Assembly (NCBI RefSeq): GCF_018449605.1
Contig: NZ_JAAVUW010000002.1
Span: 1 to 64,000, forward strand
Reading direction: 5' to 3'
DNA from: Luteibacter sp. dw_328
GTDB lineage: Bacteria; Pseudomonadota; Gammaproteobacteria; Xanthomonadales; Rhodanobacteraceae
DNA: 64,000 bases
A program made the position numbers and the translations under genes. How positions within the stretch are numbered: position 1 is the stretch's first letter; every line of letters begins with the position of its first letter. Positions 54,473 to 63,492 of this stretch are shown one piece after another. The notes beneath the pieces were generated by a model, which saw nothing but the letters and a program-made list of their open reading frames with translations, was not told the DNA's origin and ran no database searches.

Positions 54473-55081
54473 ATGAAAGCACTCCATTTGCGCCATCGCC
54501 GGCTGCTCGCCCTTGGCCTTGGCGCGCTCTCGTGCGCGGGCTCGGCTCTCGCCGGCAACGGGCCCGATCCCTCGCGCCTTCCACCCTGCCGGCCGGGCGG
54601 TGACGCGGATGCCTGCAACCTGCCGGTAAAGAGCCATCAGTTCGACAGCCTGCAGGGGTGGACGTCCGCCTCCGGCCTGCCGTCCATCGGGTATGACGAA
54701 CTCGGCAATGCCTACGCTGCGCTCTACACCGGAGCAACCATCAGTCAGGCCGTCTACGCCCATTTCGGAAAGTCGCCGAACGATCTCGCTTACGCATTGC
54801 GATTCCGCGTCCGATCCCACAATGGCGACAACCAGGTGAGGGCGACGCTGTCCATGAGCGATGCCTACGGTAAGCAGACACGGCCCATCGGCTCGACGAC
54901 GGCGGTCGCTCGCCAGGGTGAATGGAGCACGGTCGAGTTGGTCGTGAACGGCGTGCCGTTCGCCGCCCCGGCGCATGTCTTGCTGGAGATTGCCAGCGAA
55001 GGCGGAAACCACGACACGGTACAGATCGACGACGTGTATCTGGTCGAGTCCGACGGTGCAACGGCGCTAAGCACCCGCTAA
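54473..55081 (+). CDS. Secreted protein of unknown function, first of three
   Basis: The 202-residue product has a signal peptide (LLALGLGALSCAGSALA, cleaved near AGN), then a Cys pair (C..DADAC) within the first 25 mature residues. The rest looks like a beta-sandwich. It has a core strand ALRFRVRSHNG and a C-terminal block WSTVELVVNGVPFAAP...VQIDDVYLV, which strongly parallels the next gene's product. The fold is reminiscent of carbohydrate-binding modules, but there is no named family. AAGGA 6 bases upstream sets the ATG at 54473. Confidence 0.72.
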   Translation: MKALHLRHRRLLALGLGALSCAGSALAGNGPDPSRLPPCRPGGDADACNLPVKSHQFDSLQGWTSASGLPSIGYDELGNAYAALYTGATISQAVYAHFGKSPNDLAYALRFRVRSHNGDNQVRATLSMSDAYGKQTRPIGSTTAVARQGEWSTVELVVNGVPFAAPAHVLLEIASEGGNHDTVQIDDVYLVESDGATALSTR

Positions 55082-55158
55082 ATCCTGCCTCCGACGGGAG
55101 GGCATGCGAAGCCGATTCGCAGGGAAAGGAAGTCCGTCATTTCAACCAAGGAGACAAC

Positions 55159-55872
55159 ATGAAGATCAAGAAGTCTGTGATTTGTTGCAGCATGCTCGGG
55201 TTCGCGCTGGTGGCCGCTCCGGCACAGGCGTCCATCGGGGCGATCGGCCTCGTTGCGGTGCACGTGGCGAACCTCGCTATCCAGCTCAAGGCATGGGAGT
55301 TGAGGCAGTCGATACCCCGCGGCATGGTCGTCTGCGCCGACAGCTGGAGCCAGGATGTGTGCCGCGCGGGGCTGCCAAACGGTGACTTCGAAGACCCGAA
55401 CCAACCGGAGCTCCTCGCGGGTTGGCTGCTCGACTCGCCCAAGCGCGCGCCGACCCCGTACCTGGGCCGGACGCCTGATTCGAAGGTGCTGGCTATGCCG
55501 CAAGGCGCGGTCGCCCTCACGGGTGTCATCCTGACGCCCGGATCGACGCTCTCGCCCGCGCCGCAGAAGTCGTATACCGTCAAATTGCGTGCGCGAGGGT
55601 CGGGTGCACTCCCTGCAAAGCTCGCGGTCGGGCTGCTCGTTTCCAATCCCGATCGCCCGTCCGAGGAGTTGCGCGGCCTGGCTGCCACCACGCAAACGGT
55701 TGGCTGGGACTGGGCCGACATCGAATTCAAGGTAGATGGCGTGACCTTCCCGGAGCCTTCGATGTTGATCGTCAGTCTCCAGCGCACGGACAACAACACG
55801 TCGACCCTGCTTCAGGTCGATGACGTGCGCATCGTGCGTACGCGCCTGGGTGTTACGCCGCCCGCTGAGTAA
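55159..55872 (+). CDS. Secreted protein of unknown function, second of three
   Basis: The 237-residue product has a signal peptide (VICCSMLGFALVAAPAQA). A hydrophobic stretch (about 24-50) comes next, then Cys residues in CADSWSQDVCRAGLPNGDFE. NGDFE with a following GW recalls CBM4/9-type and galactose-binding-like domains. The C-terminal block WADIEFKVDGVTFPEP...LLQVDDVRIVRTR matches the first gene's product in pattern. AAGGAG gives a clear ribosome site at 55159. No enzyme motif is visible. Confidence 0.75.
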   Translation: MKIKKSVICCSMLGFALVAAPAQASIGAIGLVAVHVANLAIQLKAWELRQSIPRGMVVCADSWSQDVCRAGLPNGDFEDPNQPELLAGWLLDSPKRAPTPYLGRTPDSKVLAMPQGAVALTGVILTPGSTLSPAPQKSYTVKLRARGSGALPAKLAVGLLVSNPDRPSEELRGLAATTQTVGWDWADIEFKVDGVTFPEPSMLIVSLQRTDNNTSTLLQVDDVRIVRTRLGVTPPAE

Positions 55873-55886
55873 GCAAAGGAAATCCC

Positions 55887-56609
55887 ATGAGACATGGATT
55901 GTTTTGCCGCGCCGCGTTCGTGGCGGTTTCTCTGTCCGCACTGCCGCAGTTGGCCGTTGCCGATATCTTTGACGCGCGATGGTGTGCCAATGGCCGGGAA
56001 CGAAGCGATGCGATCACCACCTGGTGCAGTGTCGCCGTGCCGAACGGCGACTTCCTTGGTGCATCGCCGCCGATCGGTACCGAAACCGGCGGCTTCAGGC
56101 ACCCTTGGGAATCGCCTTTCAGCTGGTGGCGGATCACTCCGCCCAGGGACCATTCCGTTCGCGATCACTTGCTGCCGTGGGAATTCGTAGGCACGGGCGA
56201 GCCTTCCTATGCGGCGGGAGACCGTCCGAAGCCAGGCGTCGTCCTGAACAAGCCCGGCGATTCAGTATTCCAATGGATTCCCGTCCCGGGGTCGGACGGC
56301 ACCTGGGATGGCGCGACGGAGTACAGCGTGCGCGTCACTTACGCTCCGTATGGCGCGGGAGGCAAGGTCGGTTTGGGTATGAAGCTCATCATCGCCGACG
56401 ACGAGGATGAAAAAGTGTCCAGCGAATTCCAGGACGAGAACGCAGGAACGCCTGACCTTCCCGCCACGTTCGTGGCGCGCCTGGAGGCTCCGCCCAATAC
56501 ACGCATCAGTCAGTTGGGTATAGCGATTGGAAAGGGCGGGGACGCATTGCCCCTTCTCATCCAGGGGGTGGAGGTGGTCGAGACGAGGGGCCTCTACACC
56601 GACTTCTGA
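55887..56609 (+). CDS. Secreted protein of unknown function, third of three
   Basis: The 240-residue product has a signal peptide (RAAFVAVSLSALPQLAVA), then a Cys pair and PNGDF (WCANGRERSDAITTWCSVAV, then PNGDF), the same plan as its neighbour. The middle is Trp/Pro-rich (WESPFSWWRITPP). The C-terminal LLIQGVEVVETRG parallels the ends of the other two. AAAGGAA precedes the ATG. It is 14 bases after the second gene, and its stop lies one base from the converging dnaE stop. Confidence 0.75.
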   Translation: MRHGLFCRAAFVAVSLSALPQLAVADIFDARWCANGRERSDAITTWCSVAVPNGDFLGASPPIGTETGGFRHPWESPFSWWRITPPRDHSVRDHLLPWEFVGTGEPSYAAGDRPKPGVVLNKPGDSVFQWIPVPGSDGTWDGATEYSVRVTYAPYGAGGKVGLGMKLIIADDEDEKVSSEFQDENAGTPDLPATFVARLEAPPNTRISQLGIAIGKGGDALPLLIQGVEVVETRGLYTDF

Positions 56610-56610
56610 C

Positions 56611-59600
56611 TTAGTCCGACGGACGAACCAGCCGTAGCTCGGTGCCAAGGACACCGGGCAACGCGCGCAACGTGCGCATGAGGTCGGGCAGGGCGCGCAC
56701 GCGCCATGCCTCGCCCAGCTCGAAGCTCGCCTGTCCGATGTCGTTGCGGTAACCGGAAAGCATCAGCGGCGTGCGTCCACCGCGATAGCTCATCAGTGCC
56801 TGACGCAGATGCTGCGGGAAGTCCGGGCCGATGCCATTGAGCTTCAGCGTCAGCAGCCGGCCGAAATGTTCCATGGCTTCCGACAAGGCGTATGCCTTGC
56901 GGGCACGCAGCTGGTAGCCGCCGGCGAAGTCATCGATACGCAGGCCGCCCTCGACCACGATGAGCGTACCGCGGGTAAGTAGCGGCGCAGCTTCAGTGAA
57001 CACTTCGCGGAAGAAGCTGGTTTCCAGCAGGCCGGTGGCGTCTTCGATCTGCACGAAGGCATCGCTGTCGCCGCGCTTGCGCATGCCGACCACCATGCCG
57101 GCCACGGTCCACGGTGTTTCCGGACCGCGACGGAAACGGCTGGCATTCTCGTCGTCGTCGTTACGGCGTGGCTTGGGTGGCTGGTAACGTTGCGGAATTT
57201 CGCCGATCGGGCAGCTCGACAACTGCGCCAGCTCGCCCTTCCAGGGATCCGTGGGATGACCGGAAAGGTAATGGCCGAGCGTATCGTGCTCGCCCTGCAG
57301 GAGTTGTTCGAGCGGCCATTCGGGAACGGCACCGGACAGTTCGATAATGCTCGGTGTTTCCGCCGCGCCGAAGGCGTTGCCGAAGATGTCGACCTGGCCG
57401 GAAGCGCGGTTCTTCGCCTCCTGGTCGGCGGCACGCATGGCTTCGGGCAGATGCATGATGAGCGTGGCGCGGTTCTCGCCTAGCCCGTCGAGCGCGCCGG
57501 ACTGCACCAGCGCTTCCATCGTGCGCTTGTTGAGCTTGTTCGAGCCGACGCGCTGGCAGAAATCGACGAGCCCACGGTAGAGACCCTTCGCCTTGCGCTC
57601 GGCGACAATCTCCTCGCAGATGCCCTGGCCGACGCCCTTGATCGCGCCCAGGCCGTAACGCACGACCTTCGGTTCCACGGCCTCGAACATCCAGTCCGAC
57701 GCATTGACGTCCGGCGGCAGCACCTTGATGCCGATCGCGCGCGTTTCTTCGAGGAAGGTGACGGCCTTCTCGGTGTTGTCCATGTCCGACGAGATCGTCG
57801 CGGCCATGAACTCGGCGGGGTAATGCGCCTTCAGCCAGGCCGTCTGGTACGACACCAGCGCGTAGGCGGCAGCGTGTGATTTGTTGAAGCCGTAGCCGGC
57901 GAACTTCTCCATCAGGTCGAAGATCGCATCGGCCTTGATCGAATCGATGCCGTCCTTCGCTGCGCCTTCCCGGAAGGTGGCGCGATGCTTGACCATCTCC
58001 TCGGCTTTCTTCTTACCCATCGCACGGCGAAGCAGATCGGCGCCGCCCAGCGTGTAACCGCCGACGATCTGCGCCATCTGCATCACCTGCTCCTGATAGA
58101 CCATGATGCCGTAGGTCTCTTTCAGGATGGGCTCGACACGCGGATCCGGATACTCCACCGCTTCGCGACCATGCTTACGCGCGCAGAAGCTGGGGATCAG
58201 ATCCATCGGGCCGGGGCGATACAGGGCCACCAGCGCGATGATGTCTTCAAATCGGTCGGCCTGGGCATCCTTGAGCATGCCCTGCATACCGCGCGACTCG
58301 AGCTGGAAGACGGCGACGGTCTGCGCCTTCTTCAGCAGGTCGTACACCTTGGGATCGTCCAGCGGCAGCGCTTCGATCACCAAGGGCTCGGTGCCTTCGG
58401 CCGCACGGCGTTTGTTGATCGCCTTGACCGCCCAGTCGATGATCGTGAGCGTGCGCAGGCCAAGGAAGTCGAACTTCACCAGGCCTACCGCTTCGACGTC
58501 GTCCTTGTCGTACTGGGTAACGACACCTTCACCGCTCGCTTCGCAGTAGAGCGGTGCGAAATCGGTCAGTGGCGTGGGCGCGATGACGACGCCACCGGCG
58601 TGCTTGCCGGCGTTGCGGGTGAGACCTTCGAGGCTGAGCGCGAGATCGATCAGCTGACGCGGCTCTTCCTCCTGCTCGTAGACGTCGCAGAATTCCTTGA
58701 CGATGCGGTCCGGTTCTTTCTTCGACTTTTCGGTGCGGCCGAGCGCGTCGCCCAGTGTGAGGTCGAGCGGACGGTTGGGGATCAGCTTGGCGAGCCGATC
58801 CACCTGGCCGTAACCCATGCCGAGCACGCGACCGGAATCGCGGAGCACGGCCTTCGCCGCCATCGAACCGTAGGTGATGATCTGGCTGACGTGGTCGCGG
58901 CCATATTTGCGCGCCACGTAGTCGATCACCTCATCGCGGCGATCCATGCAGAAGTCGATGTCGAAGTCGGGCATCGACACGCGTTCGGGGTTGAGGAATC
59001 GCTCGAACAGCAGCTCGAACTGGAGCGGATCCAGGTCGGTGATCTTGAGTACCCAGGCCACCAGCGAGCCCGCACCGGAACCACGGCCCGGTCCGACCGG
59101 AATGCCGTTGTCCTTACCCCAGCCGATGAAGTCGGCCACGATGAGGAAGTAGCCGGGGAAGCCCATGCCAATGATGACGTCGACTTCGCGATCCAGGCGC
59201 GCCTGATAGTCCTCGCGCGTCTTGCCTGCGGCGAGCGGATGGACGGCAAGGCGTTCTTCGAGACCGGCCTGGGCCTGGGCGCGAATGAACGAGTCGAGCG
59301 TATGGCCTTCGGGCACCGGGAAGTTCGGCAGGAAGTACTCGCCGAAGGTCAGTTCCAGGTTGCAGCGCTTGGCCAGCTCCACGGTGTTCTCGAGCGCTTC
59401 GGGAATATCGGCGAACAACGCCTCCATTTCCTCGGCACTCTTGAAATACTGCTCTTCGCTGTAGTCGTGCGGACGCTTGGGATCGGCGAGCACGCGGCCC
59501 TGGTTGATGCAGGTGCGCGCTTCGTGGGATTCGAAACCTTCGCGTTCGAGGAAGCGAACGTCGTTGCTGGCGATCACCGGCAATTCGTAATCGCCGGCGA

Positions 59601-60156
59601 GCGCCATGGCCGCGCGCACCCAGTCTTCCTCGTGCTGGCGGCCCGTACGGGTCAGCTCGAGGTAGAGGCGGTCGGGGAACAGGCGGCGCAGCGTTTCCAG
59701 TCGCGCGCCGGCAGCCGGAAGACCGGCGCCGAGGGCCACGCGGGCCAGCTCGCTTTCCCGACCGACGACGGCGATGAGGCCACGTACGCTCTCGGGATGC
59801 ATCCAGGTCGCGTCGACCAGCGCGCGCCCGGTGCCCTGGCCTTCGCGCCAGGCGCGGGAGACCAGCCTCGACAGGTTGAGGTAGCCGTCGCGGTCCTGGC
59901 ACATCAGGGTCAGGCGCCAGGGGCGCGGATCGTCCGGGCTGGACACCCAGATGTCGCAGCCGGCGATGGGCTTTATGCCCGCCGCCGTGCATTGCTTGTA
60001 AAACTTGACCAGGCCGAAGAGGTTGTTCTCATCGGTCAGTGCGACGGCAGGCATGCCGGTACGCACGCAGGCGGCGACCAGCTGCTTGATGCGGATGGTC
60101 GAGTCGACCAGCGAGTACTCGCTGTGCAGGTGAAGATGGGCAAAGCGAACAGACAT
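56611..60156 (-). CDS. dnaE: DNA polymerase III subunit alpha
   Basis: Catalytic subunit of the replicative polymerase. The 1181-residue product opens with the PHP domain (FAHLHLHSEYSLVD). The polymerase core contains the catalytic aspartates D397 and D399 (PDFDIDF), equivalent to D401/D403 of E. coli. A helix-hairpin-helix region (about 850-900) and an OB domain (about 1010-1080, WTVAGMVVGMRKRGDSDAF) follow. It starts at ATG 60156. No neighbouring replication genes are present. Confidence 0.97.
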   Translation of the reverse strand: MSVRFAHLHLHSEYSLVDSTIRIKQLVAACVRTGMPAVALTDENNLFGLVKFYKQCTAAGIKPIAGCDIWVSSPDDPRPWRLTLMCQDRDGYLNLSRLVSRAWREGQGTGRALVDATWMHPESVRGLIAVVGRESELARVALGAGLPAAGARLETLRRLFPDRLYLELTRTGRQHEEDWVRAAMALAGDYELPVIASNDVRFLEREGFESHEARTCINQGRVLADPKRPHDYSEEQYFKSAEEMEALFADIPEALENTVELAKRCNLELTFGEYFLPNFPVPEGHTLDSFIRAQAQAGLEERLAVHPLAAGKTREDYQARLDREVDVIIGMGFPGYFLIVADFIGWGKDNGIPVGPGRGSGAGSLVAWVLKITDLDPLQFELLFERFLNPERVSMPDFDIDFCMDRRDEVIDYVARKYGRDHVSQIITYGSMAAKAVLRDSGRVLGMGYGQVDRLAKLIPNRPLDLTLGDALGRTEKSKKEPDRIVKEFCDVYEQEEEPRQLIDLALSLEGLTRNAGKHAGGVVIAPTPLTDFAPLYCEASGEGVVTQYDKDDVEAVGLVKFDFLGLRTLTIIDWAVKAINKRRAAEGTEPLVIEALPLDDPKVYDLLKKAQTVAVFQLESRGMQGMLKDAQADRFEDIIALVALYRPGPMDLIPSFCARKHGREAVEYPDPRVEPILKETYGIMVYQEQVMQMAQIVGGYTLGGADLLRRAMGKKKAEEMVKHRATFREGAAKDGIDSIKADAIFDLMEKFAGYGFNKSHAAAYALVSYQTAWLKAHYPAEFMAATISSDMDNTEKAVTFLEETRAIGIKVLPPDVNASDWMFEAVEPKVVRYGLGAIKGVGQGICEEIVAERKAKGLYRGLVDFCQRVGSNKLNKRTMEALVQSGALDGLGENRATLIMHLPEAMRAADQEAKNRASGQVDIFGNAFGAAETPSIIELSGAVPEWPLEQLLQGEHDTLGHYLSGHPTDPWKGELAQLSSCPIGEIPQRYQPPKPRRNDDDENASRFRRGPETPWTVAGMVVGMRKRGDSDAFVQIEDATGLLETSFFREVFTEAAPLLTRGTLIVVEGGLRIDDFAGGYQLRARKAYALSEAMEHFGRLLTLKLNGIGPDFPQHLRQALMSYRGGRTPLMLSGYRNDIGQASFELGEAWRVRALPDLMRTLRALPGVLGTELRLVRPSD

Positions 60157-60249
60157 GGGCGGCGCCGGGTGAAGCAGAGGGAAGGCTAACCGGGCAGTGA
60201 GCTAGGGACAAGAATTGACTTTGCCACCACCCCGCCCATGGAACCCACC

Positions 60250-60366
60250 GTAGGAGCCGATTCATCGGCGAATAGTGAATACACCCGCGGCGCAGCCGCG
60301 CTCCTTGAGGTTGCTGGCCTCGGTTCCCACCGAAAGAAAGAGCTCGCCGATGAATCGGCTCCTACC
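60250..60366. repeat. Dispersed hairpin repeat pair, locus 9
   Basis: GTAGGAGCCGATTCATCGGCGA (60250-60271) and its inverted partner TCGCCGATGAATCGGCTCCTAC (60344-60365) flank a 72-base spacer between dnaE and the NUDIX gene. Confidence 0.88.
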
Positions 60367-60392
60367 AAGCCAAGCCATGCCAAGCCAGGCCA

Positions 60393-60992
60393 TCAAAGGC
60401 TGCGGTTATCCCGGATGTGGGCTTCGGGGTGCTCGATGAACCACAACCCCGCGAACAATTTCGCATCGATCGAGAAGCCCTCGGTGGCACGGTCGAACAG
60501 CCACTTGCCGGCATCGGCACGCGGTACCTCGTGCACGATGATGTTTTCGGTCTCGTCGCCACCGCCCTTGCCGACCTTCGTGAGGTCCCAGGCTCGGGCG
60601 AAGGCGATCATCTCGGTGCTCATGCCGGCCGAGGACGGGCCTGTGTGGATGAACTCGATCCTGCCGCAGGCGTAGCCGGTTTCTTCCTCGAGCTCGCGTT
60701 TGGCGGCGATCAGCACATCTTCGTCTTCGGCCCCGGCAAGGTCACCGACCAGGCCGGCAGGCATCTCGATGGTGTTGGCCAGGATGGACACGCGGTACTG
60801 CTCGACGAAGACGACCTTGTCGTCCGGCGTCACCGCGAGAATGATGACGGCACCGCCGGGATTGTTCCGTTCGGCGTACTCCCAGCGACCGCGCCGCTTC
60901 AGGGTCAGCCACTTCGCCTTGTGCAGCACCTCTTCCGGCGCGCTGGCGTCGTCGGGGATCGGCGAGGCGTGGGGCAACGGGCTGGTCTGCAT
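60393..60992 (-). CDS. NUDIX hydrolase (ADP-ribose pyrophosphatase-like)
   Basis: Predicted hydrolase of a nucleoside diphosphate linked to another group; ADP-ribose is the usual substrate of close relatives. The 199-residue product has the Nudix box near residues 80-107 (conserved residues in AAKRELEEETGYACGRI) and NNPGGAVIILAV before it. Insert residues after the box (HTGPSSAGMSTE) resemble the ADP-ribose branch. It stands alone, with a leftward transcript. Confidence 0.88.
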   Translation of the reverse strand: MQTSPLPHASPIPDDASAPEEVLHKAKWLTLKRRGRWEYAERNNPGGAVIILAVTPDDKVVFVEQYRVSILANTIEMPAGLVGDLAGAEDEDVLIAAKRELEEETGYACGRIEFIHTGPSSAGMSTEMIAFARAWDLTKVGKGGGDETENIIVHEVPRADAGKWLFDRATEGFSIDAKLFAGLWFIEHPEAHIRDNRSL

Positions 60993-61068
60993 GGGCGGGC
61001 TCCTTGGCGATGGATACGAAGTATCCGGGCAAGGGTAGCGCGGCCGTGTGACGTTGGGTGGAATCGCC

Positions 61069-61959
61069 TCAGATCAGCGCGCGCAGCCGGGACCGGGTGA
61101 GCGGGCCGAAGCGCAGACGCTCGCAGAGCTCATCCAGTGTGGCCGCTTCGCCCTGTCGACGGCGTAGCGCGTCCGCGGTCTCGGCAACGGCAATATCCAG
61201 GGCGATGCGGGTCAGGCGGCGGCACAGCAGGGCCTGGTCGGCATGCTCGCGCAAGCGAACGGCGCAGGCCGCCGCGCCGCGGATACGCAGGTACGGTACT
61301 TCGTCGATGCGGTCGAGCAGCGCGTCGAGGCTGCCAAAGTGGGCAAGCAGGGCCGCCGCGGTCTTTGCGCCGATGCCGGGCACGCCCGGGATGTTGTCGA
61401 CGGCATCGCCGCACAGCGCCAGGTAATCGGCGACCTGGTGAGGATGCACGCCGAGCTTGTCGAAGACGCCGGCCGGGCCCCAGCGGACATTCTTGGCGAA
61501 GTCCCACTGTTCGTCGTGCTCGCCGAGCAGTTGGCCGAAGTCCTTGTCGGCAGAAACGATGACGCCGCGGAAACCGTGCGAACGCAAACCCCACAGCGCG
61601 CTGCCGATGAGGTCGTCGGCTTCGTACTGGTGATCGTTGAGCACGCTCAGGCCAAGCGCCGCGGAGATTTCGCGACAGAGTGAAAACTGGCGCACGAGCT
61701 GCGGCGGCGGCAGATCGCGATTGGCCTTGTAGGCCGGATAAATGGCGTTGCGGAACGATGTCGTGAGCGAGGCGTCGAAGGCCACGGCCACATGTTCGGC
61801 GCGCGTGCGTTCGAGCAGCTCGCAGAGGAACCGCGTGAAACCGTGCACGGCATTGACCGACTCGCCGTCCTGGTCGTGGAACTCGTCCGGCATGGAATGC
61901 CAGGCGCGGAACACATAGAGGCTGCCGTCCACCAGGTGGACGAGGGAGTCCGCGCTCAC
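61069..61959 (-). CDS. 5'-3' exonuclease (flap endonuclease/Xni-like)
   Basis: Predicted metal-dependent 5' nuclease like the N-terminal domain of DNA polymerase I. The 296-residue product has LVHLVDGSLYVFRAWH, the acidic clusters YEADDLIGSALWGL and VSADKDFGQLL, and the helix-hairpin-helix IPGVPGIGAKTAAALL. GTG 61959 overlaps the nitroreductase stop by 3 bases; a GTG at 61968 is an alternative. As a free-standing enzyme it may resemble ExoIX. Confidence 0.88.
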   Translation of the reverse strand: MSADSLVHLVDGSLYVFRAWHSMPDEFHDQDGESVNAVHGFTRFLCELLERTRAEHVAVAFDASLTTSFRNAIYPAYKANRDLPPPQLVRQFSLCREISAALGLSVLNDHQYEADDLIGSALWGLRSHGFRGVIVSADKDFGQLLGEHDEQWDFAKNVRWGPAGVFDKLGVHPHQVADYLALCGDAVDNIPGVPGIGAKTAAALLAHFGSLDALLDRIDEVPYLRIRGAAACAVRLREHADQALLCRRLTRIALDIAVAETADALRRRQGEAATLDELCERLRFGPLTRSRLRALI

Positions 61960-62528
61960 GGGGTCCACACGCTCACGATATCGTCGTAGGCGGGCCGCTC
62001 GCGCTCCGGCGCGTCCATCGAAGGTGTGCCGATGTGGATGAACCCGATGACATGCTCGCTCTTCTTCATGCCGAGCAGCTTTGCCACGTTACGATCGTAC
62101 GCGGCCCAGCCGGTAAGCCATTGCGCGCCATAGCCGAGCGCCTGGGCGCCAAGCAGCACGTTGTACGCCACGCAGCCCGCGGTGAGGTTCTGTTCGAGCT
62201 CGGGCACCTTGCTCTCGTCGTCGATCTTCGCCGACACGACGAGAACCAGTGGCGCATGGTCGTAGCGTCGAAGCTCCTTCTCACGCTTGGATTCGGAGAG
62301 GTCGGGGTTGGCTTCCACGGCGAGCTTTGCCAGCTGTGCACCGAAGTGCCGTTTGGCTTCGCCGCGCAGCACGCGAATGCGGAACGGCTCCAGCTTGCCG
62401 TGATCCGGCACGCGGATCGCCGCTTCGAGCAGGCGCTTGAGGGTGGTTTCGTCGGGTGCCGGTTCGCCGAGCTGGCGCGAAGGCACGGAGCGACGGCGGT
62501 CGAGGAGTTCCAGCGTGGTCTGCGTCAT
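61956..62528 (-). CDS. Nitroreductase family protein (YdjA-like)
   Basis: Predicted FMN-dependent oxidoreductase. The 190-residue product has LLDRRRSVPSRQLGEPAPD at the N-terminus. VPDHGKLEPFRIRVL follows, where other members have S-NxQPW-type flavin contacts. GYGAQWLTGW and GFIHIGT come near the C-terminus. The size and motifs fit the small YdjA branch. It overlaps genes on both sides by 3 to 4 bases, so it belongs to one leftward operon with the sigma factor genes. Confidence 0.88.
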   Translation of the reverse strand: MTQTTLELLDRRRSVPSRQLGEPAPDETTLKRLLEAAIRVPDHGKLEPFRIRVLRGEAKRHFGAQLAKLAVEANPDLSESKREKELRRYDHAPLVLVVSAKIDDESKVPELEQNLTAGCVAYNVLLGAQALGYGAQWLTGWAAYDRNVAKLLGMKKSEHVIGFIHIGTPSMDAPERERPAYDDIVSVWTP

Positions 62529-63109
62529 CCGCCCAGTTTAGCGGAACCGTCCGGCGGCGGCCCATGGTCGCCCGGCGGCGGGGGCGGCAGGGCGTCGTTC
62601 GGTCCCATGTTGTCGATGGCCTGACGGCGCTGCTCGGGGCTCTGGTTGCGCCACTTTTCCATCAGCGCCTGCTTTTGCGCGGGCGACAAGTTGCGGAAAC
62701 GCTCGAAGGCGTCGTGCAGCTTTGCACGCTGCTCGGGACTGAGGTCCTTGAATTTCTGCTGGTTCTTGCGCGCTTCGGCGCGCTCTTCCGGCGTCATGTG
62801 CTGCCAGCGGTCGATGCGGTCGCGGATCTGGGCGCGGCGTTCCGGCGGCAGGCCCTTCCAGCGCTGCACCATCTCCAGCATGTGCGACTGCTTCCTCGGG
62901 GTGAAACCGTCCCAGTCGTGAGCCACGGGGGAAAGGATGTCCTTTTCGTCGGGCGTGAGCTGGCTCCACGGACGCGGCGGCACGGTTGGATGCTGGCTGT
63001 CGGGCCAATCGGACCCTCCGGCCGGCAACGGCGGACGGTCCTGCGCCGGGGCGGCGAAAGGCGCCGCCAGAGCGAGCAGAATGGCGATGACGAAAGGAAG
63101 GCGGCGCAT
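62525..63109 (-). CDS. DUF3106 periplasmic protein
   Basis: The 194-residue product has a signal peptide (LPFVIAILLALAAPFAAPAQ). Repeated units of the pattern W..LTP.E follow (PWSQLTPDEKDIL, GLPPERRAQI, HMTPEERAEA, DLSPEQRAKL, NLSPAQKQAL), typical of DUF3106. These helical hairpin repeats resemble the LTXXQ repeats of CpxP/Spy-type stress chaperones. It follows an anti-sigma-like gene by 5 bases and may report envelope stress. Its function is not proven. Confidence 0.85.
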   Translation of the reverse strand: MRRLPFVIAILLALAAPFAAPAQDRPPLPAGGSDWPDSQHPTVPPRPWSQLTPDEKDILSPVAHDWDGFTPRKQSHMLEMVQRWKGLPPERRAQIRDRIDRWQHMTPEERAEARKNQQKFKDLSPEQRAKLHDAFERFRNLSPAQKQALMEKWRNQSPEQRRQAIDNMGPNDALPPPPPGDHGPPPDGSAKLGG

Positions 63110-63114
63110 GGGAA

Positions 63115-63492
63115 TCACTTGTGGGCAGCGGACGGCTGCGTGTCGTTGTAGGCCAGCCAGCTGTAGAACTGCAGGTTCTGGTAAAGAGCGGGATCGGTGC
63201 TGTCCGGATCCGGCGGCAGGTCGGTCGCCTCGGTGTCCGCCGACTGCATGACCGCCGGTGGTGCCGAAGGCGGTGCGCCGCCCGGTTGCCAGAGCATGAG
63301 CGAGGCGAGCGCGACGACGGCGAACGCGCCGGCGGGGAGCATCAGTCGACGCGCGGCGGATTCGTGCGGTGCGGCCAGCGCCGTACGCCGCGCCGCACGC
63401 AGGCGGCCGGCCGTTACCGGATCCACATCGCGGCTGGCGCGCAGGTAGAGTTCCCGGGCGCGACGTTCGAGGTCTCGATCGTGCTGGCTCAT
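63115..63492 (-). CDS. Anti-sigma-like membrane protein
   Basis: The 125-residue product has a basic cytoplasmic head with many Arg (RDLERRARELYLRASRDVDP), one membrane span (LMLPAGAFAVVALASLMLW, about 50-68) and an acidic periplasmic tail. The ATG at 63492 overlaps the sigma factor stop (ATGA) and has GGAGG 7 bases upstream, so it beats an ATG two codons earlier. Its position and topology suit a regulator of the adjacent sigma factor; there is no zinc motif. Confidence 0.72.
   Translation of the reverse strand: MSQHDRDLERRARELYLRASRDVDPVTAGRLRAARRTALAAPHESAARRLMLPAGAFAVVALASLMLWQPGGAPPSAPPAVMQSADTEATDLPPDPDSTDPALYQNLQFYSWLAYNDTQPSAAHK

Noticed and set aside
57985-60189. A 734-codon plus-strand frame
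   Set aside because: It lies wholly opposite dnaE and shows no domain or ribosome site, so it is an antisense shadow.
60366-60396. CCAAGCC/CCATGCC-like short tandem repeat
   Set aside because: Units are imperfect and few; probably local slippage next to the repeat.
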